A DNA stretch of 64,000 nucleotides from CAVXNB01 sp963763085 (GCA_963763085.1 CAVXNB010000003.1:186001-250000), one strand, 5' to 3'; shown: positions 28,596-37,314, counted from the stretch's first letter. Numbers and translations are program-made. The notes: generated from the sequence alone by a model not told the origin.

Positions 28596-29816
28596 CTACG
28601 GGACCGCCTTCCTGTCCCTGATCCACACACCGACGTAGGTGGGCTCGAAAGCGTCGCGCACGACGTTCACGAGATCGCTTTCCACCGTGTCGAGAGCCAC
28701 CCCTTCCCGCAGGCGGGCGGTAAAGCCGGCGACGATCGCCGCGGCGTCGTAGCGGGCGCGGTTGAATCGACGATCGACCAGGTGCTGGACGCGTTTACGC
28801 AGCGGATTGAACAGCGCGACAGCAACGAGCGTCGACGCGGCGACCCCGACCGCTGAGGAGAAGTTCAACACCTTGGTCATCAGGGTGATGATGCCCACGT
28901 ACGCCCCGACTACGAGCCCGGTCACGAGTGCGTAGGAAAGCGTGCGGCTGATGACGCGGTCGATCTCGTAGAGCCGGAACCGCAGGATGGCGATGCCGAG
29001 GCTGAGCGGCAGGGCCACCAGACCGAGGGCTGCGACTTCGCTCGCCACCTGCCAAGTCCTCGACGGGCTGGCCGGGACGAAGGTTTCAACGATGAGCGAG
29101 ATCACGAAGATGGCTGCCCCGCTGTAGAGCCACTTGAGCTGAAGGCGGCGCTCTCCGGTCGCGCGCCGGTACTTCGGCACTTGGACGATCAGCCAGATCG
29201 CCCAGCTCCCGAGAAGGGCGAAGAAGCAGACGTTCTCGATCACGTTCAACAACGCCCACCATCCGTTGACGGGCAGCGCCAGGGTGCCGCTCGAGTCCAC
29301 CGGGAGATGCTCGGCGGCGCCCGCGGCGTTGCCGACGAAGACGGCGAGCACGAATCCGACGCTCACGGCTATGCCCAACAGGAAGCCCCACCTGGCGCGA
29401 CCGCCGGGAACCTTGCCGTCGGGGAACAGCCAGAGGACGATCGCGACGAGCACGATCGCGGGCGCCCAGCAGGCCTGAAGGACGAGCGCCACCGCGCTGA
29501 GCGGCAGCGTCCCCCGATACGAGCGGTAATCGAGAAGGGAATAGAGCGTGGCGACGAAGAAGAGCCCGAAGGACAGAGCGACGCCAAGGAGGACCCAGCC
29601 GATGGGATTGCGCGGCTGGCGGGCTGCCACAAGCACCGACAGCGGGATCAGCACGAAGATCACTGTCGGCTTCGCGGCGATTTCGCCCGCTGACTTGTGG
29701 AGGAGCACGGCGAGCGGTACCAGAGCGATCGCGAGCGCGAGCACCAACAGACCGAGCGCGATCGCAGTCGTCGGTGAGGCAAGCCGGGAACCGCTCGAAC
29801 TCAGCTTCATGGTCAC
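28596..29816 (-). CDS. Multi-pass membrane sensor resembling histidine-kinase N-termini, no kinase domain
   Basis: 406 residues (ATG 29816 or 29810) with about nine hydrophobic segments followed by a short cytosolic part. The block LYEIDRVISRTLSYALVTGLVVGAYVG and then NPLRKRVQHLVDRRFNRARYDA are typical of the membrane input module of actinobacterial NarL-type sensor kinases; the protein ends at VGVWIRDRKAVP, exactly where a GAF or kinase domain would usually start. No HATPase motifs and no response regulator nearby. It may be a stand-alone sensor or a truncated kinase. Confidence 0.7.
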   Translation of the reverse strand: MTMKLSSSGSRLASPTTAIALGLLVLALAIALVPLAVLLHKSAGEIAAKPTVIFVLIPLSVLVAARQPRNPIGWVLLGVALSFGLFFVATLYSLLDYRSYRGTLPLSAVALVLQACWAPAIVLVAIVLWLFPDGKVPGGRARWGFLLGIAVSVGFVLAVFVGNAAGAAEHLPVDSSGTLALPVNGWWALLNVIENVCFFALLGSWAIWLIVQVPKYRRATGERRLQLKWLYSGAAIFVISLIVETFVPASPSRTWQVASEVAALGLVALPLSLGIAILRFRLYEIDRVISRTLSYALVTGLVVGAYVGIITLMTKVLNFSSAVGVAASTLVAVALFNPLRKRVQHLVDRRFNRARYDAAAIVAGFTARLREGVALDTVESDLVNVVRDAFEPTYVGVWIRDRKAVP

Positions 29817-29977
29817 CGATGCCCGTCTCCTCCGCCATCCTGCCCGGCAGTCCGGCTACTGCACCGTAGACCGCGGGCGTTCCGAGATCGTTACGACCTC
29901 CGGCGCCGGCGTGATACTTCGAACGCTCGCAGCGAGATCGGCGTCAGGGGGCAGCGGGCTTGGGGGTCGCCCGGTGA

Positions 29978-30349
29978 TTATCCGCCGGCGCGCCTCTTTT
30001 CATAAGCTCGCTGGCGGCAGGAGCGCGAACAATACAGGCGCATGCGCCCGCTCTCAGAAGGTGTGACGGGACGGCCGCAGTGACGGCAGGGCTCTCCAGG
30101 CTTCCCATCGGTCACTGTGACAGCAGATGTAACCGCCTCGAGCTGACGTTGGAACCGCCGGAGCACCGGCATGAGCTGCTGGATGCTCGCGAGCGCCTGC
30201 CTGGCGATCGCCGGATCGACGGTCTCGGGGTTGAGATAGTCGAGGTCAAGGCGTAGTGCCTCGATTGCGACCGCCTCGTTCAGGATGGGGTTGACGTAGC
30301 GCCTCTGGCCGGGCAGGTTCGGTGACGTCACAGGGACGTATCCTGGCAT
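29978..30349 (-). CDS. Small zinc-finger-like protein
   Basis: 123 residues from ATG 30349 (GTG 30331 also possible). An N-terminal helical part (NPILNEAVAIEALRLDLDYLNPET; LASIQQLMPVLRRFQRQLEAV) is followed by CRHCGRPV and LYCSRSCRQRAYEKRR, a C-x2-C...C-x3-C metal site with a basic tail. The last motif is common in actinobacterial and phage small proteins and suggests nucleic acid binding. Function unknown. The longer upstream frame is Ser/Arg-rich shadow sequence. Confidence 0.7.
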   Translation of the reverse strand: MPGYVPVTSPNLPGQRRYVNPILNEAVAIEALRLDLDYLNPETVDPAIARQALASIQQLMPVLRRFQRQLEAVTSAVTVTDGKPGEPCRHCGRPVTPSESGRMRLYCSRSCRQRAYEKRRAGG

Positions 30350-30539
30350 GTACGTCACAGAGACGCCACGTCGGGCCGTCAGACGGCCCGTTTGACGCTC
30401 CGTCGATCCCAGGAAAGCGGCTCTCAATGGCGAGCAACCCGCGGGGCGGCTGCACTCTGGGCCAAGGATGTGCGTGCGCATCGGAGATTTTCCTGGCAGT
30501 TTGGTCGGACAGGAATGTCGGAATCGTAAGGAGGCAAAC

Positions 30540-30776
30540 ATGGGTGAGACGCCCGAGGCCCTGGGGTTCGCAGCCGACATCAAGCCGCTGTTCCGAGAAA
30601 GCGACCGGACCTCCATGTCGGCCCGGTTCGATCTGTGGTCCTTCGACGACGTACGCGTCCACGCCGCAGCCATCGCTGCCCAGCTTCGGGCCGGCAGCAT
30701 GCCTTGCGACGGTCCGTGGCCGGCGGACCGGGTAGCCCTGTTCGATCGGTGGGTGGCACAGGGCATGCCGGCGTAA
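30540..30776 (+). CDS. Small conserved-type hypothetical protein
   Basis: 78 residues from ATG 30540, with a near-perfect Shine-Dalgarno (AAGGAGG) seven bases upstream that decides the start. Reads DIKPLFRESDRTSMSARFDLW, then VRVHAAAIAAQLRAGSMPCDGPWP and FDRWVAQGMP. I recall such short proteins as widespread hypotheticals in actinobacteria; no function known. Soluble, one Cys. Confidence 0.75.
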   Translation: MGETPEALGFAADIKPLFRESDRTSMSARFDLWSFDDVRVHAAAIAAQLRAGSMPCDGPWPADRVALFDRWVAQGMPA

Positions 30777-30836
30777 GCGGCAGCCGTCTTCGTCAGGTAC
30801 CGTCCCTTCTGTGACCAACAGCCCAGGAAGGAACTC

Positions 30837-31335
30837 GTGACGCGCTCCGAGAAAGAGGCGCTCTTGGGCAAATTGACCGCACAACGGGAACACATTCTCG
30901 GCGCTACCGACGGGCTCGACGATGCAGCCATGCGTCGGCCGGTACTGCCTTCAGGGTGGACTTGCGTTGGGTTGGTGAGTCATCTTGCGGTCGACGTTGA
31001 GCGCTTCTGGTTCGGTGCCGTCGTCGCCGGCGATGAACGCATCATTCATGAGGTGACTAGAAGAGCATGACGACGCGTGGCGTGTCGGCCCGGGGGTCGC
31101 CGTCGAAGCAGTGATGGATGAGTACAGGCTGCAGATCGAGCTGGCGGACGCCATCATCTCGTCGACTTCGCTCGAAGCCTCTCCGGCGTGGTGGCCGAAT
31201 TTCTTCGGTGATTGGAGGCTCGAAACGCTGAGGGAGATAGTCCTGCACGTGCTCACCGAGACCGCAGTTCACGCTGGTCACCTTGATGCGGCGCGGGAAT
31301 TGATCGACGGTCGCTCCTGGCTCATCCTGACCTGA
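30837..31335 (+). CDS. DinB/DUF664-like protein, with one frameshift
   Basis: GTG 30837 has AGGAAGG upstream. The first frame (LGKLTAQREHILGATDGLDDAAMRRPVLPSG, GLVSHLAVDVERFWFG) runs into a stop at 31070, while the rest (HDDAWRVGPGVAVEAVMDEY, LREIVLHVLTETAVHAGHLD) lies in another frame and ends at 31335. One extra base near 31058 joins them into about 165 residues. SHLAVDVERFW and the late ETAVHAGHLDAARE give the three His ligands of DinB-type mycothiol/bacillithiol transferases. Its end overlaps the convergent NmrA-like gene by 14 bases. Confidence 0.8.
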
Positions 31336-32314
31336 CAGCGCTGGCAGGCGTAGAGCGAACGGACGGCGCCGGTGGACTAGTCCGAAAGTGGCGCTGCAAT
31401 TCGTTCGCGTAGTGCGTCCCGAGTCCGGCGCCATGCTCTGCAAGCCAGCTCGAGAGTGCCGTCGGGGCCGTGGCAGGACCGTCAGTGTCGGCCAGGCCGG
31501 CCGCCATCGCCCGGTACTCCTCACCGGTGAGCACCACGTCACGCAGCGCCATTCCCAGAAGCCGCGAGAGCACCGCAACGGTAGGTCCCGGCACGTGCAC
31601 GATACGGGCGCCGCTGCCCACCGCTTCGCGGACGGAGCTGACGATTTCCACGAACGTGGGGCGCTCCGGCCCGACCGCGTCGGTCACGCTGTCATGTCCT
31701 TCGGCCCCTCTTTCGACGCAGAGTCGTGCCAGGTCATCGACATGGATGGGGCGGATCCGGTAGCAGCCTCGCCCGCCGACGGCGAACACCGGGAGGTGGC
31801 GCAGCAGCCAGGCAATGTTGTTTAGCAGCACGCCCTCACCGCCGAAGAGCACCGCCGGGCGCACGATGGCGTAGGGAAGGTCGATCTCAGCCAGAGCGCG
31901 TTCCACCATGGCCTTGCCACGGAAGTACGGGAACGGCGAGTCGATGCTCGGGTGGGTGATGCTGACGTGCACGATCCGCTGCACCCCGGCACGCCTGGCG
32001 GCGTGGAACAACGTTCGAGAGTTGGCGACCGCTTGGTCGTGGTTGGTGCGGTCGTGAGCGAAACGCACCCAGTAGGTGTTGTACAACGTGGTTGCGCCGG
32101 TGAGGGACTCCACCAGGCCGACGGGGTCATCGAACTCGAGGGGCCGAACGTCGATCGGCGAGTTCTGCGGAGCGCGACCGGGATGACCTGTGATGGTCCG
32201 GACCTGGCGCCCGGATCGGATCAACTCGGCCGCAATGGCTCTTCCGGAGTAGCTGAACGCGCCGGTGACGACATCAAGTCCGACATCGCATCCCTGCCGG
32301 ATCTTCCTGGCCAT
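31322..32314 (-). CDS. NAD(P)-binding NmrA/atypical SDR family protein
   Basis: 330 residues. VVTGAFSYSGRAIAAELIRSGRQV is the nucleotide-binding start (TGAxxYxGR variant of GxxGxxG), followed by VQRIVHVSITHPS and the YFRGKAMVERAL segment where the SDR Tyr/Lys would be (YxxxK: YFRGK). RPAVLFGGEG and IRPIHVDDLARL are typical of NmrA-like/NAD(P)H-binding quinone-reductase-related proteins. It lies 12 bases downstream of the TetR gene on the same strand, so it is almost certainly the gene that regulator controls. Confidence 0.85.
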   Translation of the reverse strand: MARKIRQGCDVGLDVVTGAFSYSGRAIAAELIRSGRQVRTITGHPGRAPQNSPIDVRPLEFDDPVGLVESLTGATTLYNTYWVRFAHDRTNHDQAVANSRTLFHAARRAGVQRIVHVSITHPSIDSPFPYFRGKAMVERALAEIDLPYAIVRPAVLFGGEGVLLNNIAWLLRHLPVFAVGGRGCYRIRPIHVDDLARLCVERGAEGHDSVTDAVGPERPTFVEIVSSVREAVGSGARIVHVPGPTVAVLSRLLGMALRDVVLTGEEYRAMAAGLADTDGPATAPTALSSWLAEHGAGLGTHYANELQRHFRTSPPAPSVRSTPASAVRSG

Positions 32315-32326
32315 GCTGGTCGGTCG

Positions 32327-33007
32327 TCATGGTAACGGTGCCTCCTTGGGAGCAGGAGCCGTTGTTGTGGGAAGTCCGCCAATACCCAGGAGCTCGACGA
32401 GCGCCGCGACCTGGTTGGCGTGATCGAACAGGGCCAGGGCTGGGGCCCGATCCCCGCCCAGGTGGGCGAGCAGATCCAAGCCGAGGTAGAGGGCGACGAC
32501 GCCGTGGGCGACCTCACCTGACGGGATCACAGACCCAAGTGCCGAGTCGCCGAGGACGGAGTCGATCACCTCCACTGCGAACTGTTTCCAGGGTGAGATG
32601 CGGGCCGCCACCTCTGCGCCAAGTCCTGGCGTCGACGACGCACCCGCGATCATCTCGACCAGCACCGTGACATAACCCGCGTCAAGGTCCTCACGGAAGA
32701 TCGCCGCCGCTACCTCGACAAGCTCCGCCGGTGAGCTGACTTGCTCGACGGCTGCGCTGTAGTGCTCGAGACGGGCAGAACTGACGGCATCGAGCGCAGC
32801 CAACAGCAAGCCGACGACAGATCCGAAGTGGTAGAAGACCAGCGCCTGGTTGCACCCAGCCCGCCCTGCAATTACTCGGGCGCTTGCACCGGCGAAACCT
32901 TCTGCCTTAAGGGTCTCGACGGCTGCCTCCACGAGCGCCCGCTTGGTTGCGGTCGATCTCCCCGCTCCCTCGGTCATCACGCGGCTCGACGTTCCAGACT
33001 TCGCCAT
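32327..33007 (-). CDS. TetR family transcriptional regulator
   Basis: 226 residues from ATG 33007. Helix-turn-helix at residues ~20-65: ATKRALVEAAVETLKAEGFAGASARVIAGRAGCNQALVFYHFG pattern, with the characteristic FYHF end of the recognition helix. The rest is the helical ligand-binding domain. A perfect 9-bp dyad ends 11 bases upstream of the start (33018-33048), the expected autoregulatory operator; the regulator and the NmrA-like gene form one transcript. Confidence 0.92.
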   Translation of the reverse strand: MAKSGTSSRVMTEGAGRSTATKRALVEAAVETLKAEGFAGASARVIAGRAGCNQALVFYHFGSVVGLLLAALDAVSSARLEHYSAAVEQVSSPAELVEVAAAIFREDLDAGYVTVLVEMIAGASSTPGLGAEVAARISPWKQFAVEVIDSVLGDSALGSVIPSGEVAHGVVALYLGLDLLAHLGGDRAPALALFDHANQVAALVELLGIGGLPTTTAPAPKEAPLP

Positions 33008-33017
33008 CAGGGACCCC

Positions 33018-33048
33018 TTTAAGCGATAGGCTTGAGCATTCGCTTAAA
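33018..33048. promoter_or_regulatory. Operator dyad for the TetR regulator
   Basis: TTTAAGCGA (33018-33026), 13 bases, TCGCTTAAA (33040-33048): perfect 9-bp arms. It lies just upstream of the TetR start codon in a locally AT-rich stretch, placing it over the promoter. Spacing is long for a single TetR dimer site, so each arm region may contact a half-site of two dimers or an extended dimer. Confidence 0.7.
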
Positions 33049-33097
33049 TCATACACTGGTACCGACGGGCGCGCGGAACGTGAGGACCAACCGTCGT

Positions 33098-33559
33098 TTA
33101 CGTGCTGCAGCCGAAACCCCCCAGGGCCTGCTCTTCCATGACCGCCTGAGTTATGTCGTGCACGATGATCTTCGGTTCCTGTCGACTCTTCTGCGCCCAA
33201 GCCCGAGTCGCGCACAGAAGGAATGAGACGAGATCGTCGAACACGCAAGGGTCCTTGACGAGCATCCTGCGCAGGTCGTCCTCGAGATTGAGTCGCATCC
33301 CCCGCCACCAAAGGGCGTCCTCGACGTCGCTGCGGCGGTGGGTGGGAGACTCGGTCAGGTGGCACTCGATCCGGGCAAGGTACATCTCGGTAGTGACCAG
33401 GGCCAGCATGAGCGGCACTGTCTCCGAAGCTCTCCCGCCATCGCCCACCGTCACGCCGTCTTCTGCTTCCTGGTTGCCTCCTCCCCGAGGCCTTTCAGGT
33501 TGTGAGACCCAGAGGAGCGGAGCTGACTGTTCAACCTTGCCCACCCAGTCTGTGAACAT
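33098..33559 (-). CDS. Hypothetical protein
   Basis: 153 residues. Not recognised. The N-terminal third is low-complexity; from MYLARIECHLTES on it is helical and acidic/basic mixed (VEDALWWRGMRLNLEDDLRRMLVKDPCVFDDLVSFLLC), which looks like real protein, whereas the opposite-strand frame is Ser/Arg-rich. No membrane segment. Upstream of the TetR operator in the divergent direction there is no gene, so its control is unclear. Confidence 0.5.
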   Translation of the reverse strand: MFTDWVGKVEQSAPLLWVSQPERPRGGGNQEAEDGVTVGDGGRASETVPLMLALVTTEMYLARIECHLTESPTHRRSDVEDALWWRGMRLNLEDDLRRMLVKDPCVFDDLVSFLLCATRAWAQKSRQEPKIIVHDITQAVMEEQALGGFGCST

Positions 33560-33696
33560 GCTGGGAGGATGCTGAGAGTGATCTCACAATCGCCCCAATC
33601 GTCCATTCGGCCGCCCGACGCCATGCCATTTGGCTGAATGACAGTCCGCCTTAGTAGGCGTACAAAATAATCACAAGGTCAGTACTATCGACCACA

Positions 33697-34170
33697 ATGG
33701 GCACGCTCACCGATGACCGAGTCCTCAGTGGTCGCTTCGGGCCCCGACTTGCGCTCGTCGTGTCCGACGTGGCTGCGCTTACACTCTCCATACTCCTCGC
33801 GCTGCACCTCTTCAACAAGCAGGGAACCGGTACCAAGGATCAGGCGATCTGGGCGACCGGGGTGCTTATCCTCCCGATGCTCGCCGTGGTGTTGCTCTCC
33901 TTCGCGCTCAATAACCTGTACGCGAGGGCGCCGGACCACATGCTGAACAACTCCTTCAGTGAGTTGCGCGATGTCGTTTTCGGCCTCGGGTTCGCAGGTT
34001 GCGCGGTACTCGGCATCGACTATTTCTTCGGTTCCCTCCAGAATGAGGCGATGCTCGATGAGCCCATTACGATCTTCGTCGCCCTGCTGTTCGCGGCGGT
34101 GGCCATCCCCGCTTTTCGGGCTGTCAGCCGGGCGGTAGTGCGCGGTTGGAACAGGGAGCGACCGCGGTAG
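33697..34170 (+). CDS. Four-helix membrane protein resembling the N-terminus of a polyprenyl sugar-phosphate transferase
   Basis: 157 residues with four hydrophobic segments (LALVVSDVAALTLSILLAL; LILPMLAVVLLSFALNNLYA; VVFGLGFAGCAVLGIDYFF; IFVALLFAAVAIPAFRAVSR). SDVAALTLSILLALHLF and NNLYARAPDHM are like the membrane module that precedes the catalytic domain in exopolysaccharide glycosylphosphotransferases (WbaP/EpsE type), but the protein ends before any catalytic part. It could be a truncated or a free-standing form. Upstream ~120 bases are AT-richer (TACAAAATAATC). Confidence 0.55.
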   Translation: MGTLTDDRVLSGRFGPRLALVVSDVAALTLSILLALHLFNKQGTGTKDQAIWATGVLILPMLAVVLLSFALNNLYARAPDHMLNNSFSELRDVVFGLGFAGCAVLGIDYFFGSLQNEAMLDEPITIFVALLFAAVAIPAFRAVSRAVVRGWNRERPR

Positions 34171-34470
34171 GCAAAGCTCCCACAACCGACAGATGACGAT
34201 GCTTGCCTCTGGATCCTTCACCGCCCCACCAGGCGTGACCATAACTCCCAGTCACACGAACTAACTGCTTTCCCCAAAAGGGATCTCGACGACAGTTCGA
34301 AGCCTTGGGTCACGTTCCCTAGCGTGCGGCAGACCTCCCCGACCGAGGCACAACGTTTTGGTTCGCCAAGCCGCCGCGGCACGAACACCGCGTGCGCTGG
34401 AAGGGCGGCAACATCAGCAGTGCCGGACGCGCTGGGCGCTAGAACCAGAACCTCCAGCTCCCAACCGGTG
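34171..34470. other. No gene seen
   Basis: Three hundred bases between the membrane protein and tRNA-Val. Only a short open stretch ending near 34441 (LPDRGTTFWFAKPPRHEHR) is visible and has no recognisable family; it might be the remnant of an inserted element at the tRNA 3' side. Confidence 0.4.
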
Positions 34471-34547
34471 TGGTGGGCCGTACAGGACTTGAACCTGTGA
34501 CCTCTTGCGTGTCATGCAAGCGCGCTACCAGGCTGCGCCAACGGCCC
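34471..34547 (-). tRNA. tRNA-Val(GAC)
   Basis: Full cloverleaf on the minus strand. Acceptor GGGCCGT pairs with ACGGCCC; D stem GCGC/GCGC with AGCCTGGTA loop; anticodon stem CTTGC/GCAAG with loop ATGACAC, anticodon GAC; T stem ACAGG/CCTGT with loop TTCAAGT; discriminator A and an encoded CCA (34471-34473). An integrase fragment begins 63 bases beyond its 5' end, and the low-G+C island lies on the same side. Confidence 0.93.
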
Positions 34548-34609
34548 CTCTGGTGTAGGCAGTCTAGTCGCTCCTTGCTCCGGGCTGAATCCCCGGCACC
34601 GATATCACG

Positions 34610-34816
34610 ATGCACGCTCCCCGGCATTGGGCTGTCACGAAAGGACTCAGCGAGAACACCGGAGTCGCCCAGGTCATGCGGCAGGTCGGCCACAAGGACC
34701 ATCGCATGACACTCGGGGTTTATAACCATCTCACCGTGGATGACCTCGGTCCGGTGGCGACGGCGCTCAACCGGTCCCAGCCCGAGATGGCTACAAACCA
34801 AGCCTCCGGCGTCTAG
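34610..34816 (+). pseudogene. C-terminal fragment of a tyrosine recombinase (integrase)
   Basis: About 68 residues. VMRQVGHKDHRMTLGVYNHLT carries the end of the catalytic domain: the second-last His/Lys motif (GHKD) and the nucleophile Tyr (GVYNHL). The catalytic Arg, the first His-x-x-Arg box and the whole N-terminal part are missing. The relic next to tRNA-Val marks an old integration site of a phage or integrative element. Confidence 0.75.
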
Positions 34817-34897
34817 CTCGTTCGCAGCCCGCTTTCCATCGCTCCCATTCCGGTCCCCGTCCGGCTTCGGTCTCGCTGACCTGGCATCCTTGCGTTG

Positions 34898-35998
34898 GTG
34901 ACTGCGGGGCGCGCATGGAGGCTGTGGCCGGTGGTCATCGGTGCGCTGGCGCTGGCAGGCTGCTCGCCTGGGCAGACGGTCGCTCCGACGACTTCAAGCA
35001 TGACGACGATCACTCAGACCGTCGTCCCAACCACGAACCAACCGAATACAGCAGTCGTGACCGGCAAGCTCTTCCCATGTACGGGAAAGCCGAGGCCGCT
35101 CCCAGGGACAATCTTCAACTCCGTAGACCTCGACACCACAGCCAAACAGGTAGTGGCTCCTGCACCCGTCTCACAAGACGAAACCTATCGTTTTACTGAT
35201 GTCATTCCTGGCCATTACGATCTAACCGAGGGACCGACCGGCTCTCCGCAGATCATCCAGCCCATATCGGTTCGCGGTTCTGAGACGCTCGTCGTCGATC
35301 TTCCATCATGCCCATCTACCGTTGGTGGCAGCTACGAGCTCGCGAGCGCCGAGGCTGTTCATCACTTCCTCGCCGAAGCCCAGAGCAATAACCAGCGATT
35401 CGTCGCGACCTACCGCACCCTCGACAGCGACGTGGGACCCGAAACCTTCGTCTACGCCCAGCAGCCTCAGGGTCGGCCTCCGAATGGAGGCACCTGGTCC
35501 CCACACGGGACCGGCGACTTCCTTTTTATCGCTAGCCATGGCAACGAGACCCTTAGGTTCGTCCAGCGCCACCGTGGGGATTACATATGCGTGCAGAAAA
35601 CTAAGCGAGGAAGATGGACATGCGAGGGGCCCAACGACGGGGTCCGCAGCATCGGCGACTTCTACATGACCGAACAATTCGACGAGCAGGCTCTCGTCAC
35701 CATGCACATGACAGGACACTTCTCACTGGGGCAAACGTGGATATGGTCAGGGCGGTTAGGCGGAGCGCCCGCGACCTGTCTCAGGTACCTCGACCAGGAC
35801 TCCACCTTCGCTCGCGCAACCTGGTGCATCAACGCGAGTGGCGTCACGGTCTTCGCCGTCGCATCGAGCCTCTTGAACGTGGAAGTCGTGAAGTTCTCCA
35901 CTTCGGTTCCCGCTACCGAATTCTCGCTGCCTGCCAGCCCGGCGCCATGGCAGGGGTATGAACTCGCGTGCAGCACGCGCATCCCGGCTTTCTGTTGA
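34898..35998 (+). CDS. Exported lipoprotein with carboxypeptidase-regulatory-like domain
   Basis: 366 residues from GTG 34898. The signal VVIGALALAGC has a good lipobox; a Thr/Pro-rich linker QTVAPTTSS follows. Residues ~50-130 (NTAVVTGKLFPC ... YRFTDVIPGHYDLTEG ... LVVDLPSC) are a small beta-sandwich of the carboxypeptidase-regulatory type, matching the product hidden by a frameshift at 43394-43731. The remainder (HGNETLRFVQRHRGDYICVQ, LGGAPATCLRYLDQDS) is a secreted domain with paired cysteines. The leader resembles the lipoproteins at 42.7 and 43.3 kb (LAACTxxQTxPPTT). Confidence 0.75.
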   Translation: MTAGRAWRLWPVVIGALALAGCSPGQTVAPTTSSMTTITQTVVPTTNQPNTAVVTGKLFPCTGKPRPLPGTIFNSVDLDTTAKQVVAPAPVSQDETYRFTDVIPGHYDLTEGPTGSPQIIQPISVRGSETLVVDLPSCPSTVGGSYELASAEAVHHFLAEAQSNNQRFVATYRTLDSDVGPETFVYAQQPQGRPPNGGTWSPHGTGDFLFIASHGNETLRFVQRHRGDYICVQKTKRGRWTCEGPNDGVRSIGDFYMTEQFDEQALVTMHMTGHFSLGQTWIWSGRLGGAPATCLRYLDQDSTFARATWCINASGVTVFAVASSLLNVEVVKFSTSVPATEFSLPASPAPWQGYELACSTRIPAFC

Positions 35999-36072
35999 GC
36001 GGTCGAGGCGATGAGCACGGGCCCTCGTCAACCACTTCGCCTGTGGCTCACCGAGGTCCACCGGTAGCGTCT

Positions 36073-36717
36073 ATGCCTATGCCCTGGGATGATGTGAGGG
36101 CCGCTCTCCTTGACCTGGAAGGATCGGGGGCGCTCACTCAGTACCCCGATCCCCGCTCGGACGAAGCCAGGCAGCGGCCAATAGAAATCCACCTGGCGCC
36201 CTGGGCCACCGATGCCGCTGCGGAGCTTCACCGCCGGTTCGGCGACAACGTGAAGCTCGTCGTCGGCTCGCTGCTCTACCCCAGCGGCGAGCGGTGGCGA
36301 ATTTCACCCAAGACCGACGGCATCACGGAGATGGACCCGACGGAGATGACCGTGACGTTGGACGCGCCCATCGTCGTGGCCTCGGGTCACCATGTAAATG
36401 GTGCTCTACGCGTCCACAACCTGTCTGCTGACCAAATCGTGATCAAGACCAACGGTGTGGTTACAGCCCAAGTGGTCGATCCGCGCAGCGGCGAAATGAT
36501 CGGCGGCTACACCGGTTACCAGATAGCGCCACTGGTGAGTTTCAGGGTCGAACCCGGCAGCACCACGGTCGTGCCCTTGCTTGTCGGGTCGGGCAGCGGG
36601 TCGCCTGAACTTGGATACGCGATCCCCGCCGGTGCGTATGCCGTCCAAGCCACCCTGATAATGGAAGACGGGCGGTGCGTGCGCACACCGATGCTCCCGA
36701 TCACGATCACAGACTGA
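36073..36717 (+). CDS. Hypothetical protein with possible beta-sandwich domain
   Basis: 214 residues from ATG 36073 (or 36079). Not recognised. N-terminal WDDVRAALLDLEGSGALTQYPDP and IHLAPWATDAAAELHRRFGDNVKLVVGSLLYP resemble a short alpha/beta unit, then a beta-rich part (MTVTLDAPIVVASGHHVNGALRVHNLSADQIVIKTNG; YAIPAGAYAVQATLIMEDG) with the look of a BsuPI/immunoglobulin-like fold. No signal peptide in the chosen start. Upstream, 74 bases separate it from the lipoprotein. Confidence 0.65.
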   Translation: MPMPWDDVRAALLDLEGSGALTQYPDPRSDEARQRPIEIHLAPWATDAAAELHRRFGDNVKLVVGSLLYPSGERWRISPKTDGITEMDPTEMTVTLDAPIVVASGHHVNGALRVHNLSADQIVIKTNGVVTAQVVDPRSGEMIGGYTGYQIAPLVSFRVEPGSTTVVPLLVGSGSGSPELGYAIPAGAYAVQATLIMEDGRCVRTPMLPITITD

Positions 36718-36753
36718 GCCTGGCGGTAAGAACCGCCGAGACCGACTCGTTGC

Positions 36754-37146
36754 CTAGAGCCGCGAAAGAGCGAGCGGCTTTGTCGCCAATGCCCTGCGGC
36801 GTGGGAGGAACGACAGCCCGATTAGAACGATTCCGCCGATTCCTAGGGCGTCAATGATGTGCTCGCGGTCGTTGGTCACGGCGCTACATGCCACCAGACG
36901 GACATCGTTAACGTGCTGCGCGGACGCGGGGCCGGGTGGTAGCGACCAACTGCCGCCCGTAAGCCGGTCGAACGGGCTGAGGCACTGAGTGATGGCCATG
37001 CCGTTCCCTAGTGGGTGGACATTCTGCGGATTGGTAAAACCCGCACTCGGATGTAGCCCGAGCAGAACTCCGCCTGCCGCCAACGGGAGCACAGCGACCC
37101 CTCGCAATGCCCAGCGCCACCATTCACGCACGGCGACCCCTCTCAA
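36754..37146 (-). CDS. Small membrane protein with two hydrophobic segments
   Basis: 130 residues. Hydrophobic residues ~13-30 (ALRGVAVLPLAAGGVLLGL) and ~98-115 (ALGIGGIVLIGLSFL) enclose an external loop of about 65 residues with two cysteines (ITQCLSPF; LVACSAV), a likely disulfide. Organisation is like the membrane protein at 46198-46673. Function unknown; convergent with the preceding plus-strand gene. Confidence 0.65.
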   Translation of the reverse strand: MRGVAVREWWRWALRGVAVLPLAAGGVLLGLHPSAGFTNPQNVHPLGNGMAITQCLSPFDRLTGGSWSLPPGPASAQHVNDVRLVACSAVTNDREHIIDALGIGGIVLIGLSFLPRRRALATKPLALSRL

Positions 37147-37314
37147 CCACCACCGAAGTGTACGTCGGGCGACCAGGACCTTGCTGCGGAGGCCCGGAAC
37201 AACGCCATCGACAACTTCCGGCTGGTGTTCGAATGAGGCTCATGGCCACCGTGGCACCGATGCTGATGATGCTTACCGGGCACCGGCAACACACAGCGCC
37301 GGAGATGATCAAGG

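Noticed and set aside
30322..30735. Plus-strand frame overlapping the zinc-finger gene start
   Set aside because: Ser/Arg-rich composition; the real gene here is the short frame from 30540, fixed by its AAGGAGG ribosome site.
34471..34547. Second copy of the tRNA-Val 3' end as right attachment site
   Set aside because: I scanned the island by eye for the T-arm sequence and saw no repeat; a computed search would be needed to exclude a short one.
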